This document shows positions 34,922 through 43,039 of a stretch of DNA of 64,000 bases, piece after piece. Under the pieces are notes generated by a model. The model saw only the letters and a program-made list of their open reading frames with translations. It had not been told where the DNA came from and did no database searches. Every line of letters begins with the position of its first letter. Within the stretch, counting starts at the first letter, position 1. The stretch comes from an uncultured Clostridia bacterium (GTDB taxonomy: Bacteria > Bacillota > Clostridia > TANB77 > CAG-508): assembly GCA_934155265.1 (NCBI GenBank), contig CAKPGU010000003.1, positions 62,001 to 126,000 on the forward strand, given 5' to 3'. The translations under genes and the position numbers were made by a program.

Positions 34922-35638
34922 ATGAAAGCTATAATTTTTAACTCAGGTATAGGAAGTAGAATGGGAAATTTAACAAAAGACAAGCCAAAATGTATGGTAA
35001 AGCTATATAATGGAGAAACAATATTTGAAAGACAGATTAGAATATTAAGTGAATGTGGCATTAATGATTTTATAGTTACAACAGGACCTTATAAGGAATC
35101 TATAATTGAAACAGCTGATAAATATTCTGAATTAAATTTTACTTTTGTAGAAAATTCTAATTACATGAATACAAACTATATTGTATCTATGAATAATGCT
35201 TGTAAATTTTTAGATGATAATGTTTTACTTATGCATGGAGATTTAGTTTTTAATAAAAGACTAATTGAAAAAATTCTAAGAGATAAAAGAGAATCAATAT
35301 GTTTATTTAATGAAAAAAAGGAATTACCAAAGAAAGACTTCAAAGGAAAATTTCAAGGAAACATATTAAAAGAAGTATCTGTAGATATTTTTGATGACAA
35401 TTGTTATGCTTTTCAACCATTGTACAAATTAAGTAAAAAAAATATTAAGATGTGGAAAAAAAAGGTGGCAGAGTTTGTAAAAAACGGAAATACAAAAGTG
35501 TATGCAGAAGAAGCACTTAATAAAATTACAGATAAAATTACAATTTATGGGATGTCATACAAAGATGATTATATTGAGGAAATAGATAATGAAGATGATT
35601 ATAATAGAGTTTCTAAAGAAATTAAACTTTTTGATTAA
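34922..35638 (+). CDS. sugar-phosphate-type nucleotidyltransferase, likely phosphonate cytidylyltransferase
   Basis: 238 residues of the NTP transferase family (LicC/PntC-like). The nucleotide loop reads FNSGIGSRMG, followed by DKPKCMVKL (activating Lys), VENSNYMNTNYIVSM and the metal Asp in LLMHGDLVF. Such enzymes attach CMP to phosphocholine or to 2-aminoethylphosphonate. Placement right after pepM and ppd and in the same operon as a CDP-alcohol phosphatidyltransferase points to CTP activation of a phosphonate. There is no fused aminotransferase domain, unlike some PntC proteins. Last gene of the operon. Confidence 0.85.
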   Translation: MKAIIFNSGIGSRMGNLTKDKPKCMVKLYNGETIFERQIRILSECGINDFIVTTGPYKESIIETADKYSELNFTFVENSNYMNTNYIVSMNNACKFLDDNVLLMHGDLVFNKRLIEKILRDKRESICLFNEKKELPKKDFKGKFQGNILKEVSVDIFDDNCYAFQPLYKLSKKNIKMWKKKVAEFVKNGNTKVYAEEALNKITDKITIYGMSYKDDYIEEIDNEDDYNRVSKEIKLFD

Positions 35639-35713
35639 TGTATTATAGATAATTAAATTTATTATATCGTATTTTGCGAGATTATGTCAAACTATTTTTG
35701 GCTGATGCTGTTC

Positions 35714-35740
35714 TATAATATGCTTTTTCCGCATATTATA
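35714..35740. terminator. hairpin between the phosphonate operon and yabP
   Basis: A perfect 10-bp stem (TATAATATGC with GCATATTATA) around a TTTTTCC loop. There is no T tract after the stem. The right arm GCATATT also resembles a sigma-E -35 element for yabP, but the -10 is not convincing. Confidence 0.45.
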
Positions 35741-35772
35741 ATGTAGTATTGATATGAGGAGGAGAGCAAAAG

Positions 35773-36078
35773 ATGATAGAAGAGAGAAAAAATATAAACA
35801 TGAATGTAAATACAAATATTATTCAAAACTTGGTATTAGAAAATAGAAAGAAACTAAGTGTTTCAGGGGTAAACGATGTATTGAGTTTTGATGATCAAGT
35901 TGTAATGATAGATACTGAATTAGGATTATTAACAGTAAAAGGAGAAAATATAAGAATAAATAAATTAAGTTTAGATACGGCAGAAGTAATTGTAGAAGGA
36001 GAAATATCAAGTTTATCCTATAGCCAAAACAAACAAGAAAAAAGCGCGGGAACAATATTAAGCAAAATTTTCAAATAG
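35773..36078 (+). CDS. yabP: sporulation protein YabP
   Basis: 101-residue spore coat/cortex protein of the mother cell. The conserved core is RKKLSVSGVNDVLSFDDQVV and LGLLTVKGENIRINKLSLD. AGGAGGAG precedes ATG 35773. It forms the usual pair with yabQ, followed by divIC, as in other spore formers. Sigma-E control is expected from the family. Confidence 0.93.
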   Translation: MIEERKNINMNVNTNIIQNLVLENRKKLSVSGVNDVLSFDDQVVMIDTELGLLTVKGENIRINKLSLDTAEVIVEGEISSLSYSQNKQEKSAGTILSKIFK

Positions 36079-36093
36079 AAAGGCAAGAAGACT

Positions 36094-36534
36094 ATGGTTC
36101 AAAATCAAGCATATTTATTTTTGGTTTTTTCATTAACTGGTGTAGAAATAGGAATTTTATTCGATTTTTTTAGAATTCTAAGAAGAACTATAAAAACAGG
36201 AAATATAGTAACATATATACAAGACGTTTTATTTTGGATTTTAACTGGAATTTTAGTATTATATAACATATGGTACTTTAATAATGGAGAAATTCGTGTA
36301 TACATGTTTTTAGGAATAATTATAGGTACTCTTATATATGTGTCAACGTTAAGTAATATTTTTGTGAAATTATTTACAAGAATTTTAAGCACAATTATTA
36401 AAGTACTAGAAATACCTTTTAAAACAATAGTTGCTATTTTTAGAAAAATAATAACAGTAATATTGTCATTTTTTACTAAAAATGTAAAAAAATTTAAAAT
36501 AAAAAAGGGGAATTTTGTAAATAATGGAGAATAA
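36094..36534 (+). CDS. yabQ: spore cortex biosynthesis protein YabQ
   Basis: Integral membrane protein of 146 residues needed for cortex formation. About four hydrophobic helices. The family N-terminus (QAYLFLVFSLTGVEIGILFDFFRILRR-like; written here in part as LTGVEIGILFDFFRILRR) and the DVLFWILTG segment are clear. It lies 15 bases after yabP. Confidence 0.92.
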   Translation: MVQNQAYLFLVFSLTGVEIGILFDFFRILRRTIKTGNIVTYIQDVLFWILTGILVLYNIWYFNNGEIRVYMFLGIIIGTLIYVSTLSNIFVKLFTRILSTIIKVLEIPFKTIVAIFRKIITVILSFFTKNVKKFKIKKGNFVNNGE

Positions 36535-36555
36535 TAATATATAAGAGAATTTATT

Positions 36556-36858
36556 ATGAAAAAATGGAGAGCACAGATGAAAAAAGGTAAATTACTAAGG
36601 AATGCTTTTTTAATAGCATTAGTTATATGGATAGTTATGTTGATAAAACAACAATTAAATATATCACAATATCAAGATGAAATTAAAGAACTATCATCAA
36701 AAATAGATGTAGCAGAAAACGAATTAAATCAAAACAAGCAAGATTTGGAACAAGAAAAGAAAAACACAGACTCATTAGAATATATAGAAAAATTAGCACG
36801 TGAAAAACTAGGAATGTATTTACAAAATGAAAGAGTTTATATCGATAGTAACATGTAA
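36556..36858 (+). CDS. divIC: septum formation initiator (DivIC/FtsB)
   Basis: Bitopic division protein of the FtsB-DivIC family. 100 residues: a short cytoplasmic N-terminus, one membrane helix (about 16-33), a coiled coil rich in Glu/Lys/Gln (35-78), and the conserved YIEKLAREKLGMYLQNE close. ATG 36577 (site GGAGAG) is an alternative that would drop 7 residues. It follows yabPQ, as in Bacillus. Confidence 0.9.
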   Translation: MKKWRAQMKKGKLLRNAFLIALVIWIVMLIKQQLNISQYQDEIKELSSKIDVAENELNQNKQDLEQEKKNTDSLEYIEKLAREKLGMYLQNERVYIDSNM

Positions 36859-36897
36859 ATCCTTAAAACATTCAAGTTTTAAGGATTTATTTTTTTT
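36857..36897 (+). terminator. terminator after divIC
   Basis: A perfect 13-bp stem (36857-36869 with 36876-36888) and nine Ts. One of the strongest terminators in the window. Confidence 0.92.
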
Positions 36898-36965
36898 AAT
36901 ATTATAAATCTACTAAAATATCCAGAAAAAAATTTAAAAATATAAATAAAAATAGGAGGTAAGTT

Positions 36966-38330
36966 ATGTCTGAATTAGAAAACATGACATTATTAGAATT
37001 GAGAAATTTTGCAAAAGAACAAAATATAAGAAACATATCAAAATTAAAAAAAGAAGAATTGATTGCATTATTAAAACAAGTTGCAGAAAATTCAAAACCA
37101 CAAGAAAAGCAAGCAGAAGAAAACAACGAAATCAGATATGATAAAAATGATGAAGAACAATTAGAAGAAGCAGGAGAATCTGTTATAGATTACAAAGTAA
37201 CAAATGATGATGATGAGATAGTAGAAGGAATATTAGAAGTATTACCAGATGGATATGGATTTTTAAGAGGTGATAATTATTTATCAAGTCCAAAAGATGT
37301 ATATATATCACCAATCCAAATTAGAAGATTTAAATTAGATACTGGAGATATAGTAAAAGGAATTTCTAGAACAAAAGAGGGAGAAAAATTTCCATCATTA
37401 ATATTTGTTGGAGAAGTAAATGGTGAACATCCAGAAAAGGCAGCAAAAAGAAAGAGATTTGACGAATTAACACCTATATATCCTAATGAAAGACTAAAAT
37501 TAGAAACAAAACCAACAGAATATGCAATGAGAATAATAGATTTAATTTCACCAATTGGAAAAGGACAAAGAGGAATGATAGTTGCTCCACCAAAGGTAGG
37601 AAAAACAACATTATTAAAGAAAATTGCGAACAGTATTACAGCAAATAATCCTGAAGTAGAATTAATAGTACTTTTAATAGATGAAAGACCAGAAGAAGTA
37701 ACAGATATGAAACGTTCAATAAATGGACAAGTAATATTTTCGACATTTGACGAAATGCCTGAACATCATGTAAAAGTTGCAGAAATGGTACTTGAAAGAG
37801 CAAAAAGAATAATTGAACATAATAAAGATGTTGTAATATTATTAGATAGTATTACAAGATTAGCTCGTGCATATAACTTAGTTATGCCATCATCAGGAAA
37901 AACATTATCAGGTGGTTTAGATCCAGCGGCATTACATAAACCAAAAAAATTCTTTGGAGCTGCTAGAAATATTGAAAACGGTGGAAGTTTAACAATACTT
38001 GCAACAGCTTTAATAGAAACAGGTAGTAGAATGGATGATGTTATTTTTGAAGAATTTAAAGGTACAGGTAATATGGAGGTTCACCTAGATAGAAAATTAT
38101 CTGAAAAACGTATTTTCCCTGCAATAGATATTAATAAGTCTGGAACAAGAAGAGAAGATTTATTATTAACAAAACCAGAAATGGAAACTGTTTTTGCATT
38201 AAGAAAGGCTTTAAATAATTTACCAGTTGCAGATGTTACTGAACAAATTATTTCTCAAATGACGCAAACTAAAAATAATGATGAGTTTTTAATTAGAATG
38301 GATTCATACTTAAGAAATTATAAAAACTAA
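36966..38330 (+). CDS. rho: transcription termination factor Rho
   Basis: Hexameric RNA helicase. 454 residues. The N-terminal SAP-like helical domain (LLELRNFAKEQNI) is followed by an acidic linker. The cold-shock RNA-binding domain has LPDGYGFLRGDNYLSSPKD. The ATPase has Walker A in APPKVGKTTLLKK, LIDERPEEVTDM, and Walker B/Q-loop VILLDSITRLARAYN with GGLDPAALHKPK. ATG 36966 follows AGGAGG. Single gene between two terminators. Confidence 0.97.
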   Translation: MSELENMTLLELRNFAKEQNIRNISKLKKEELIALLKQVAENSKPQEKQAEENNEIRYDKNDEEQLEEAGESVIDYKVTNDDDEIVEGILEVLPDGYGFLRGDNYLSSPKDVYISPIQIRRFKLDTGDIVKGISRTKEGEKFPSLIFVGEVNGEHPEKAAKRKRFDELTPIYPNERLKLETKPTEYAMRIIDLISPIGKGQRGMIVAPPKVGKTTLLKKIANSITANNPEVELIVLLIDERPEEVTDMKRSINGQVIFSTFDEMPEHHVKVAEMVLERAKRIIEHNKDVVILLDSITRLARAYNLVMPSSGKTLSGGLDPAALHKPKKFFGAARNIENGGSLTILATALIETGSRMDDVIFEEFKGTGNMEVHLDRKLSEKRIFPAIDINKSGTRREDLLLTKPEMETVFALRKALNNLPVADVTEQIISQMTQTKNNDEFLIRMDSYLRNYKN

Positions 38331-38337
38331 AAATTAG

Positions 38338-38382
38338 AAAGCAGATAATTAGTTGATAATTATTTGCTTTTATGGTATAAAT
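38338..38382 (+). terminator. repeated terminator element, copy 1
   Basis: AAGCAGATAATTAG then its inverted arm TAATTATTTGCTTTT, then ATGGTATAAA. The same 45-base element occurs at 42962, 52775 and 54072. Confidence 0.7.
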
Positions 38383-38526
38383 ATCAAGAAACAACATTAC
38401 GAATTAGTAAGTGTAACAATATTTTCATTTGACAAAAATGAAGAAATATCAACACATGCTTCAGGTGGAGATGCAATGGTTACAGTATTAGAAGGAAAAG
38501 GAAAATTAACAATAAATGGAGAATAA
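38382..38526 (+). pseudogene. cupin-domain remnant
   Basis: An open frame without start codon ends at TAA 38524-38526. It reads like the first half of a small cupin: YELVSVTIFSFDKNEEIS, then THASGGDAMVTVLEGKGK and LTINGE. The C-terminal half with the second His motif is missing. It starts at the edge of a repeated terminator and stops 2 bases before the next gene, so both ends appear deleted. Confidence 0.6.
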
Positions 38527-38528
38527 AA

Positions 38529-39161
38529 ATGAGTATATTAAAACCGCAAAAAATGAATTTATATGAACTAAAAAACAGAGAAATATTAGATATAAAAGAA
38601 AATGAAGATATAGATTATTGCATTTTTGAAAACGAAAAATGTAATGATATAGAACTATGGGAATTAAAATTCGAACACAGTAAATTTAATAATATTTGTA
38701 TGCAAAATGCAAAATTAGAAAATATTACTTTTAGAGATGTAATATTTGAAAACTGTGATTTTTCAAACACGAAATTTATTGAAACAACATTTATCAGATG
38801 TGAATTTAATAATTGTAAACTTTCAGGATGTGATATGTCAGAAAATAGATTATATAATGTTTTATTATTAGAAACTAATGCAAGTTACATTAATTTGTCA
38901 ATGGCAAGTATTGAAAATATATTATTTAAAAATACAAATCTAAAAAACAGTTACTTTCAAGAAACAAAAGTTAAAAATATCTATTTTGATAATTCTAATT
39001 TAACACAAGCACAATTCTTTAAAACAAGTTTAAATGGAGTTGATTTATCAAGTAGTATAATAGAAGGTATTGCAATTACAGTAGGTGATATTAAAGGAGC
39101 AATAATAGACCAAATACAAGCTATAGATTTATTATATTTAATTGGCGTTAAAGTTAAATAG
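38529..39161 (+). CDS. pentapeptide repeat protein
   Basis: 210 residues made largely of A(D/N)LxX-type repeats (CDFSNTKF, CEFNNCKLSGCDMSEN, TNLKNSYFQETKV, SNLTQAQFF), which fold as a right-handed quadrilateral beta-helix. Qnr- and McbG-type members protect DNA gyrase, but the sequence gives no specific sign of that. Unusually Cys-rich in the middle. No signal peptide. Confidence 0.88.
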   Translation: MSILKPQKMNLYELKNREILDIKENEDIDYCIFENEKCNDIELWELKFEHSKFNNICMQNAKLENITFRDVIFENCDFSNTKFIETTFIRCEFNNCKLSGCDMSENRLYNVLLLETNASYINLSMASIENILFKNTNLKNSYFQETKVKNIYFDNSNLTQAQFFKTSLNGVDLSSSIIEGIAITVGDIKGAIIDQIQAIDLLYLIGVKVK

Positions 39162-39184
39162 TATTAAAAGAAGGGAACATGTAA

Positions 39185-39982
39185 ATGGGTAAGTTTTCAA
39201 GATTAATGAAGAAAAAATATAAAGAAACAAATAAAAAGTCAATTGTAATTTATTTAATATTAAGATTACTAGTAATTTTAAGTATGATATTTCAAATAAT
39301 ATTAGGAAATATTTCAAATGTGTTAATGTGTATATTAGCATTGGTACTATTTACACTTCCAACTATAATTTCTGAAAAATTTAAAATAGGAATACCAAGC
39401 TTACTAGAAGGTATAATATATTTATTTATATATTCAACTGCTATACTTGGAGAAATAAATAATTTCTATGGAAGAATACCTTTTTGGGATACAATATTAC
39501 ATACATTAAATGGTTTCTTGTGCGCAGGAATAGGTTTCTCTTTAGTAGACCTTTTAAACCAAAATAGTAAAAGGATAAAATTATCACCACTATATATTGC
39601 ACTAGTAGCATTTTGTTTTTCTATGACAATAGGAATATTATGGGAGTTCTTTGAATTTACAGCTGATTCTCTTACAAAAACAGATATGCAAAAAGATAGA
39701 ATAGTAAGAGAAATATCATCAGTAATGCTAAATAAAGATAATGAAAATGTTCCAATAAAAATTAAAGATATAGAAAAAACAGAAATATATTCTAAAGATG
39801 GAACTGTTACTACTATAGAAAATGGTTATTTAGATATAGGTCTTATTGATACTATGAAAGATTTATTTGTTAATTTTATTGGGGCAGTTGTGTTTAGTAT
39901 TATTGGATTTTTACATGTTCAAAATAGAGAAAAATATAAGTTCGCAGAAGGTTTTATACCGACTAAAGTGGTAGGAGATTAA
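39185..39982 (+). CDS. YjdF/DUF2238-like membrane protein
   Basis: 265 residues with about seven membrane helices. Conserved-looking charged motifs inside helices are FWDTILHTLNGFLCAGIGF and GILWEFFEFTADSL, plus DTMKDLFVNFIGA near the C-terminus; His, Glu and Asp at these places recall the YjdF (DUF2238) family. Between helices 6 and 7 lies a hydrophilic loop of about 60 residues. AAGGGAAC precedes ATG 39185. Function unknown. Confidence 0.7.
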   Translation: MGKFSRLMKKKYKETNKKSIVIYLILRLLVILSMIFQIILGNISNVLMCILALVLFTLPTIISEKFKIGIPSLLEGIIYLFIYSTAILGEINNFYGRIPFWDTILHTLNGFLCAGIGFSLVDLLNQNSKRIKLSPLYIALVAFCFSMTIGILWEFFEFTADSLTKTDMQKDRIVREISSVMLNKDNENVPIKIKDIEKTEIYSKDGTVTTIENGYLDIGLIDTMKDLFVNFIGAVVFSIIGFLHVQNREKYKFAEGFIPTKVVGD

Positions 39983-40005
39983 AAAATATTATAGGAGTAA
40001 TTTCA

Positions 40006-40731
40006 ATGGATATTAAAAAATATTTAAATAAAAATGTAAAAGTAATAATTGAAAGGCCATTAGGAAGTAAACATCCAAAACATGATTTTATATATCCTGT
40101 AAATTATGGATATGTTCCTAATACTATTAGTGGAGATGGAGAAGAACTAGATTGCTATGTTTTGGGTATATTCGAACCAATAAAAGAATTTAAAGGAAAA
40201 TGTATAGCAATTATCCATAGACTTAATGATAATGATGATAAACTTATAATTGTTCCTGAAGACAGAAAATTTAGCAACAAAGAGATTGACGTACTAGTTG
40301 AATTTCAAGAAAAATTTTTTAAACATGAGATTATTAGAGAGAATATCGAATTTAATAGTTTGATACCAGAATTAAGTGTTTCAAACATAGAAAATAGTAA
40401 AAGATTTTATGAGAATTTAGGATTTAAAATTATTTATGAAAGAATTGAAGATAAATTCTGCTTTATGCAATTAGAAGATAATCAAATTATGATAGAAGAG
40501 CAAAATAACAATTGGAATGTTGGAAAAATGGAATATCCTTATGGTAATGGAATTAATATAAGTATGTCTGTTAACGATGTGAAAAAGCTATATGGTGATT
40601 TAAAGGTAAAACAAGTAAAATTATTTATGGATTTGAAAGTAAATGAATATAGAGTAGATAATGTGGTTTTTCAAGATAATGAATTTTTAGTGCAAGATCC
40701 TGATGGGTATTTAATAAGATTTAATAATTAA
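40006..40731 (+). CDS. inorganic pyrophosphatase-like domain fused to a VOC domain
   Basis: 241 residues. The first 115 residues match the short Firmicutes proteins related to family I pyrophosphatase: VIIERPLGSKHPKHDFIYPV, NYGYVPNTISGDGEELDCYV with the acidic metal site, and CIAIIHRLNDNDDKLIIVPE. From about residue 120 a vicinal-oxygen-chelate (glyoxalase/bleomycin resistance-like) domain follows: LSVSNIENSKRFYENLGFKI, then FCFMQLEDNQIMIEEQ and QDPDGYLIRFNN. I see no stop or frameshift at the junction, so it reads as a real fusion. Function of the combination is unknown. Confidence 0.82.
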   Translation: MDIKKYLNKNVKVIIERPLGSKHPKHDFIYPVNYGYVPNTISGDGEELDCYVLGIFEPIKEFKGKCIAIIHRLNDNDDKLIIVPEDRKFSNKEIDVLVEFQEKFFKHEIIRENIEFNSLIPELSVSNIENSKRFYENLGFKIIYERIEDKFCFMQLEDNQIMIEEQNNNWNVGKMEYPYGNGINISMSVNDVKKLYGDLKVKQVKLFMDLKVNEYRVDNVVFQDNEFLVQDPDGYLIRFNN

Positions 40732-40749
40732 ATATTTTTTATAAAACTA

Positions 40750-40780
40750 TTGACTTATAGTTAACTCGAAGTGATATATA
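40750..40780 (+). promoter_or_regulatory. MerR-type promoter, 19-bp spacer (copy 1)
   Basis: TTGACT (40750-40755), a 19-base spacer, TATATA (40775-40780). The spacer holds the dyad ACTTATAGTTAACTCGAAGT. The long spacer and dyad are the hallmark of promoters twisted into shape by MerR-family activators. A close relative lies at 62032. Confidence 0.75.
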
Positions 40781-40821
40781 TAAATCGAAGAGAAAAAATA
40801 AAATTATAAGGAGGAATTGTT

Positions 40822-41138
40822 ATGGAAAAACAAACAGCAGGAAGAGAGAATTTAGGAAAATTGGCACCAGAATTTGCAGAGTTAAATGATGATGTATTAT
40901 TTGGGGAAGTATGGTCAAGAGAAGACAAAATATCATTAAGAGATTCAAGAAGAAGGTAAAGAAGCAAGAAGATTAAAACCTGGTGATGTTGTAACTATAC
41001 CAGCAAATGTAAAACATTGGCATGGTGCAACAGCAAATTCATGGTTTAGTCATATTGCAGTAGAGGTACCAGGAGAAAACACTTCAAATGAATGGTGTGA
41101 AAAAGTTACAGACGAAGAATATGATAAATTGAAATAAT
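40822..41138 (+). pseudogene. carboxymuconolactone decarboxylase-cupin protein, internally deleted
   Basis: ATG 40822 behind AAGGAGGA opens a frame with LGKLAPEFAELNDDVLFGEV and WSREDKISLRDS, the N-terminus of a carboxymuconolactone decarboxylase-like protein; it stops at 40957-40959. From about 40945 another frame reads EEGKEARRLKPGDVVTIPAN, VKHWHGATANSWFSHIAVE and ends at TAA 41136-41138, the C-terminal end of a cupin. The region between is lost. Intact relatives are fusions of both domains under MerR control, which agrees with the promoter just upstream. Confidence 0.75.
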
Positions 41139-41149
41139 AACATAAATGT

Positions 41150-41178
41150 TGACATAACACCAAGAGTGTGATATTATA
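41150..41178 (+). promoter_or_regulatory. promoter of pnuC
   Basis: TTGACA (41150-41155), 17 bases, TATTAT (41173-41178). The spacer contains a short dyad (CACcaagaGTG) that could be an operator, for example for a niacin-responsive repressor; the match to a known site is not established. Confidence 0.65.
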
Positions 41179-41243
41179 TTCAAGGCAAATGCAAAAGCAT
41201 TTAGAACAAATAAAAAAAGCTAACAGCAAAAGGAGAGAACAAA

Positions 41244-41804
41244 ATGATAAAATGCTTTGAAGTATGTGCAACAATCTTTGGACTGATACAAGGGGTATTG
41301 GTTATGTACAACAAAAGGAGTAACTGGATTGCATATGTGATTCAGATGGCATTCTTAATTGTATTTTCGGCATTTAACCACCTGTATGGAGATGTAGTCA
41401 ATAATAGTATTTATTTTGTTATTGGTATTATCGGATTCATATTGTGGAAAAATGAAGATAAAGCAATTCCTCAATTTTGTACAGTAAAACAAAGAGTAAT
41501 GTACATATCAGTAATTTTAATAGGAACAATAGTAATTGGTATGGGCCTTAGAACAACTGATGATCCGTTGCCTTTATTGGATGCATTTACCACCGTGTCT
41601 AGTTTGGTAGCAACATATTATATGATGACCAAAAAAATTGACACATGGTTTATATGGTTTGTAAATGACATCTTTTATGCTTTAGAATATTTCATTCTGC
41701 CTAATCAAGCAATTTATTTGTTTTGGCTGAATGTAGTATGGATTTTTATGGCTGTAGGATCTTTCTTAAACTGGAATAAAATAAGGAGAAGTGTACATGA
41801 ATAA
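41244..41804 (+). CDS. pnuC: nicotinamide riboside transporter PnuC
   Basis: Facilitative transporter for nicotinamide riboside or a related vitamin precursor. 186 residues with about seven helices. The substrate-site pattern WxxWxxxD is in IDTWFIWFVNDIFYALEYF, with NWIAYVIQMAFLIVFS and an N-terminal helix. AAAGGAGAG precedes ATG 41244. It overlaps the next gene by 8 bases, which suggests joint work on a nucleoside substrate. Codon use and GC content look a little higher than in neighbours. Confidence 0.9.
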   Translation: MIKCFEVCATIFGLIQGVLVMYNKRSNWIAYVIQMAFLIVFSAFNHLYGDVVNNSIYFVIGIIGFILWKNEDKAIPQFCTVKQRVMYISVILIGTIVIGMGLRTTDDPLPLLDAFTTVSSLVATYYMMTKKIDTWFIWFVNDIFYALEYFILPNQAIYLFWLNVVWIFMAVGSFLNWNKIRRSVHE

Positions 41805-42300
41805 GTTATACTGTGCTGGAACATTTTGCTTTGATTTTCTTGATAGTAATTATCGGGAAATGGCAAAAAAAGACTATCGTTCATTAGTTTTAGGAGACTG
41901 TGACTTACTTCTACAAAAACATGATTATGTGCTTTTGAAGAGTAAATTAAAGTACATCGGACCTTTTTATTTTGAATCAGAAGGAATGGTTGATGAACTT
42001 ATTGTAAATTCTGAGGTTGGAATGATAAGAGAATGTACACATGCAATATTTCTCTTGGACGAAGGGTGTTGCCCTGGAACAATTGCAGAACTTATTTTAG
42101 CAAGTGAGCTGAAAAAGAATGTCCAAATTTTTTATATTAGAAGAGGAGATTCTGAAGAAACTGAAAGTAAGCTTCACACACCATGTTGGTTTCCTATTAT
42201 CATGAGTAAGCAAATCAATCATAATAATACAAAAGTTGTAGAATGTAAAAATTATGAGGATGCTATTGAAAATATTTTGTCATATATTAGATCACTCTAA
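41797..42300 (+). CDS. nucleoside 2-deoxyribosyltransferase-like protein
   Basis: 167 residues from ATG 41797 (AAGGAG 8 bases before). The Rossmann-like pattern fits nucleoside 2-deoxyribosyltransferase relatives: a first strand KLYCAGTFCFDF, KYIGPFYFESEGM, then ECTHAIFLLDEGCCPGTIAE and LILASELKKNVQIFYI, where PGTIAEL corresponds to the catalytic Glu loop (GTxxElG). Cleavage or transfer at the N-glycosidic bond of a nucleoside is inferred. Coupling to PnuC suggests a role in handling imported nicotinamide riboside. Confidence 0.6.
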   Translation: MNKLYCAGTFCFDFLDSNYREMAKKDYRSLVLGDCDLLLQKHDYVLLKSKLKYIGPFYFESEGMVDELIVNSEVGMIRECTHAIFLLDEGCCPGTIAELILASELKKNVQIFYIRRGDSEETESKLHTPCWFPIIMSKQINHNNTKVVECKNYEDAIENILSYIRSL

Positions 42301-42316
42301 AAAGTATAATTAGCTA

Positions 42317-42364
42317 AATAATGAACTTGATAAAAATAGATTTATTGTTATCAAGTTCATTATT
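42317..42364. terminator. 17-bp perfect hairpin after the pnuC operon
   Basis: Perfect arms 42317-42333 and 42348-42364 with a 14-base loop. No T tract follows, so it may be a processing or stability hairpin rather than a simple terminator. Confidence 0.6.
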
Positions 42365-42464
42365 ATATATTAAAAAAAGATATTAAAAGAATATTGTAAT
42401 AAAAAAACTGTATAATAAGCAAAGAATATAATAAATTATTAAAATAAAAATGGAGGAAACAGAA

Positions 42465-42956
42465 ATGGAAAATAGTAAAAAATTAGTAGTATATTATTCA
42501 TATACAGGACATACGAAAATGATAGCAGAAAGCATACAAAAAGAATTAGGATGTGATATTTTAGAAATAAAACCAGTACGACCATATTCTACAGACTATC
42601 AAACAGTAGTAGATGAGGAACAAAATAATGATAGTTCAAATAAGGCACCAGAAATTCAAAAAATAGATAAAGATTTAAGTAATTATGATGAAATTATTAT
42701 AGGAAGTCCTGTTTGGTGGTACACAATAGCACCTGTAATTAGAACCTTTTTAAAAGAAAATGATTTATCAGGAAAAGTAATAAAACCTTTTGCAACAAAT
42801 GCAGGATGGTTAGGACAAACATTTCAAGAAATAAAAAGATTGTGTCCAGATTCTAAAGTAGAAAAAGGGATGAATATTGTATTTACTGAAGATTATCACG
42901 AAAATCAATTAGTAACATCACCTGATGAAGTTGATAATTGGATTAAAAAATTATAG
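42465..42956 (+). CDS. flavodoxin
   Basis: 163 residues from ATG 42465 (GGAGG upstream; the ATG at 42450 overlaps that site). FMN phosphate loop YYSYTGHTKMIA, then IIIGSPVWWYTIAPVIRTFL with the stacking Trp/Tyr region, and FATNAGWLGQTF. This is the flavodoxin_4 type common in gut Firmicutes, often linked to MerR-controlled oxidoreductases. It is followed by a repeated terminator. Confidence 0.9.
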   Translation: MENSKKLVVYYSYTGHTKMIAESIQKELGCDILEIKPVRPYSTDYQTVVDEEQNNDSSNKAPEIQKIDKDLSNYDEIIIGSPVWWYTIAPVIRTFLKENDLSGKVIKPFATNAGWLGQTFQEIKRLCPDSKVEKGMNIVFTEDYHENQLVTSPDEVDNWIKKL

Positions 42957-42961
42957 TTTTT

Positions 42962-43005
42962 AAGCAGATAATTAGTTGAAAATTATCTGCTTTTATGATA
43001 TAAAG
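42962..43005 (+). terminator. repeated terminator element, copy 2
   Basis: AAGCAGATAATTAG and AATTATCTGCTTTT arms followed by ATGATATAAA. Same element as at 38338, 52775 and 54072. Confidence 0.7.
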
Positions 43006-43039
43006 AAAATTGTAAAAAATATCATGGAGAAAAATATAA

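Noticed and set aside
41100..41243. Riboswitch before pnuC
   Set aside because: The leader from the predicted start to ATG 41244 is about 60 bases and shows no NAD-riboswitch-like fold; the dyad lies in the promoter instead.
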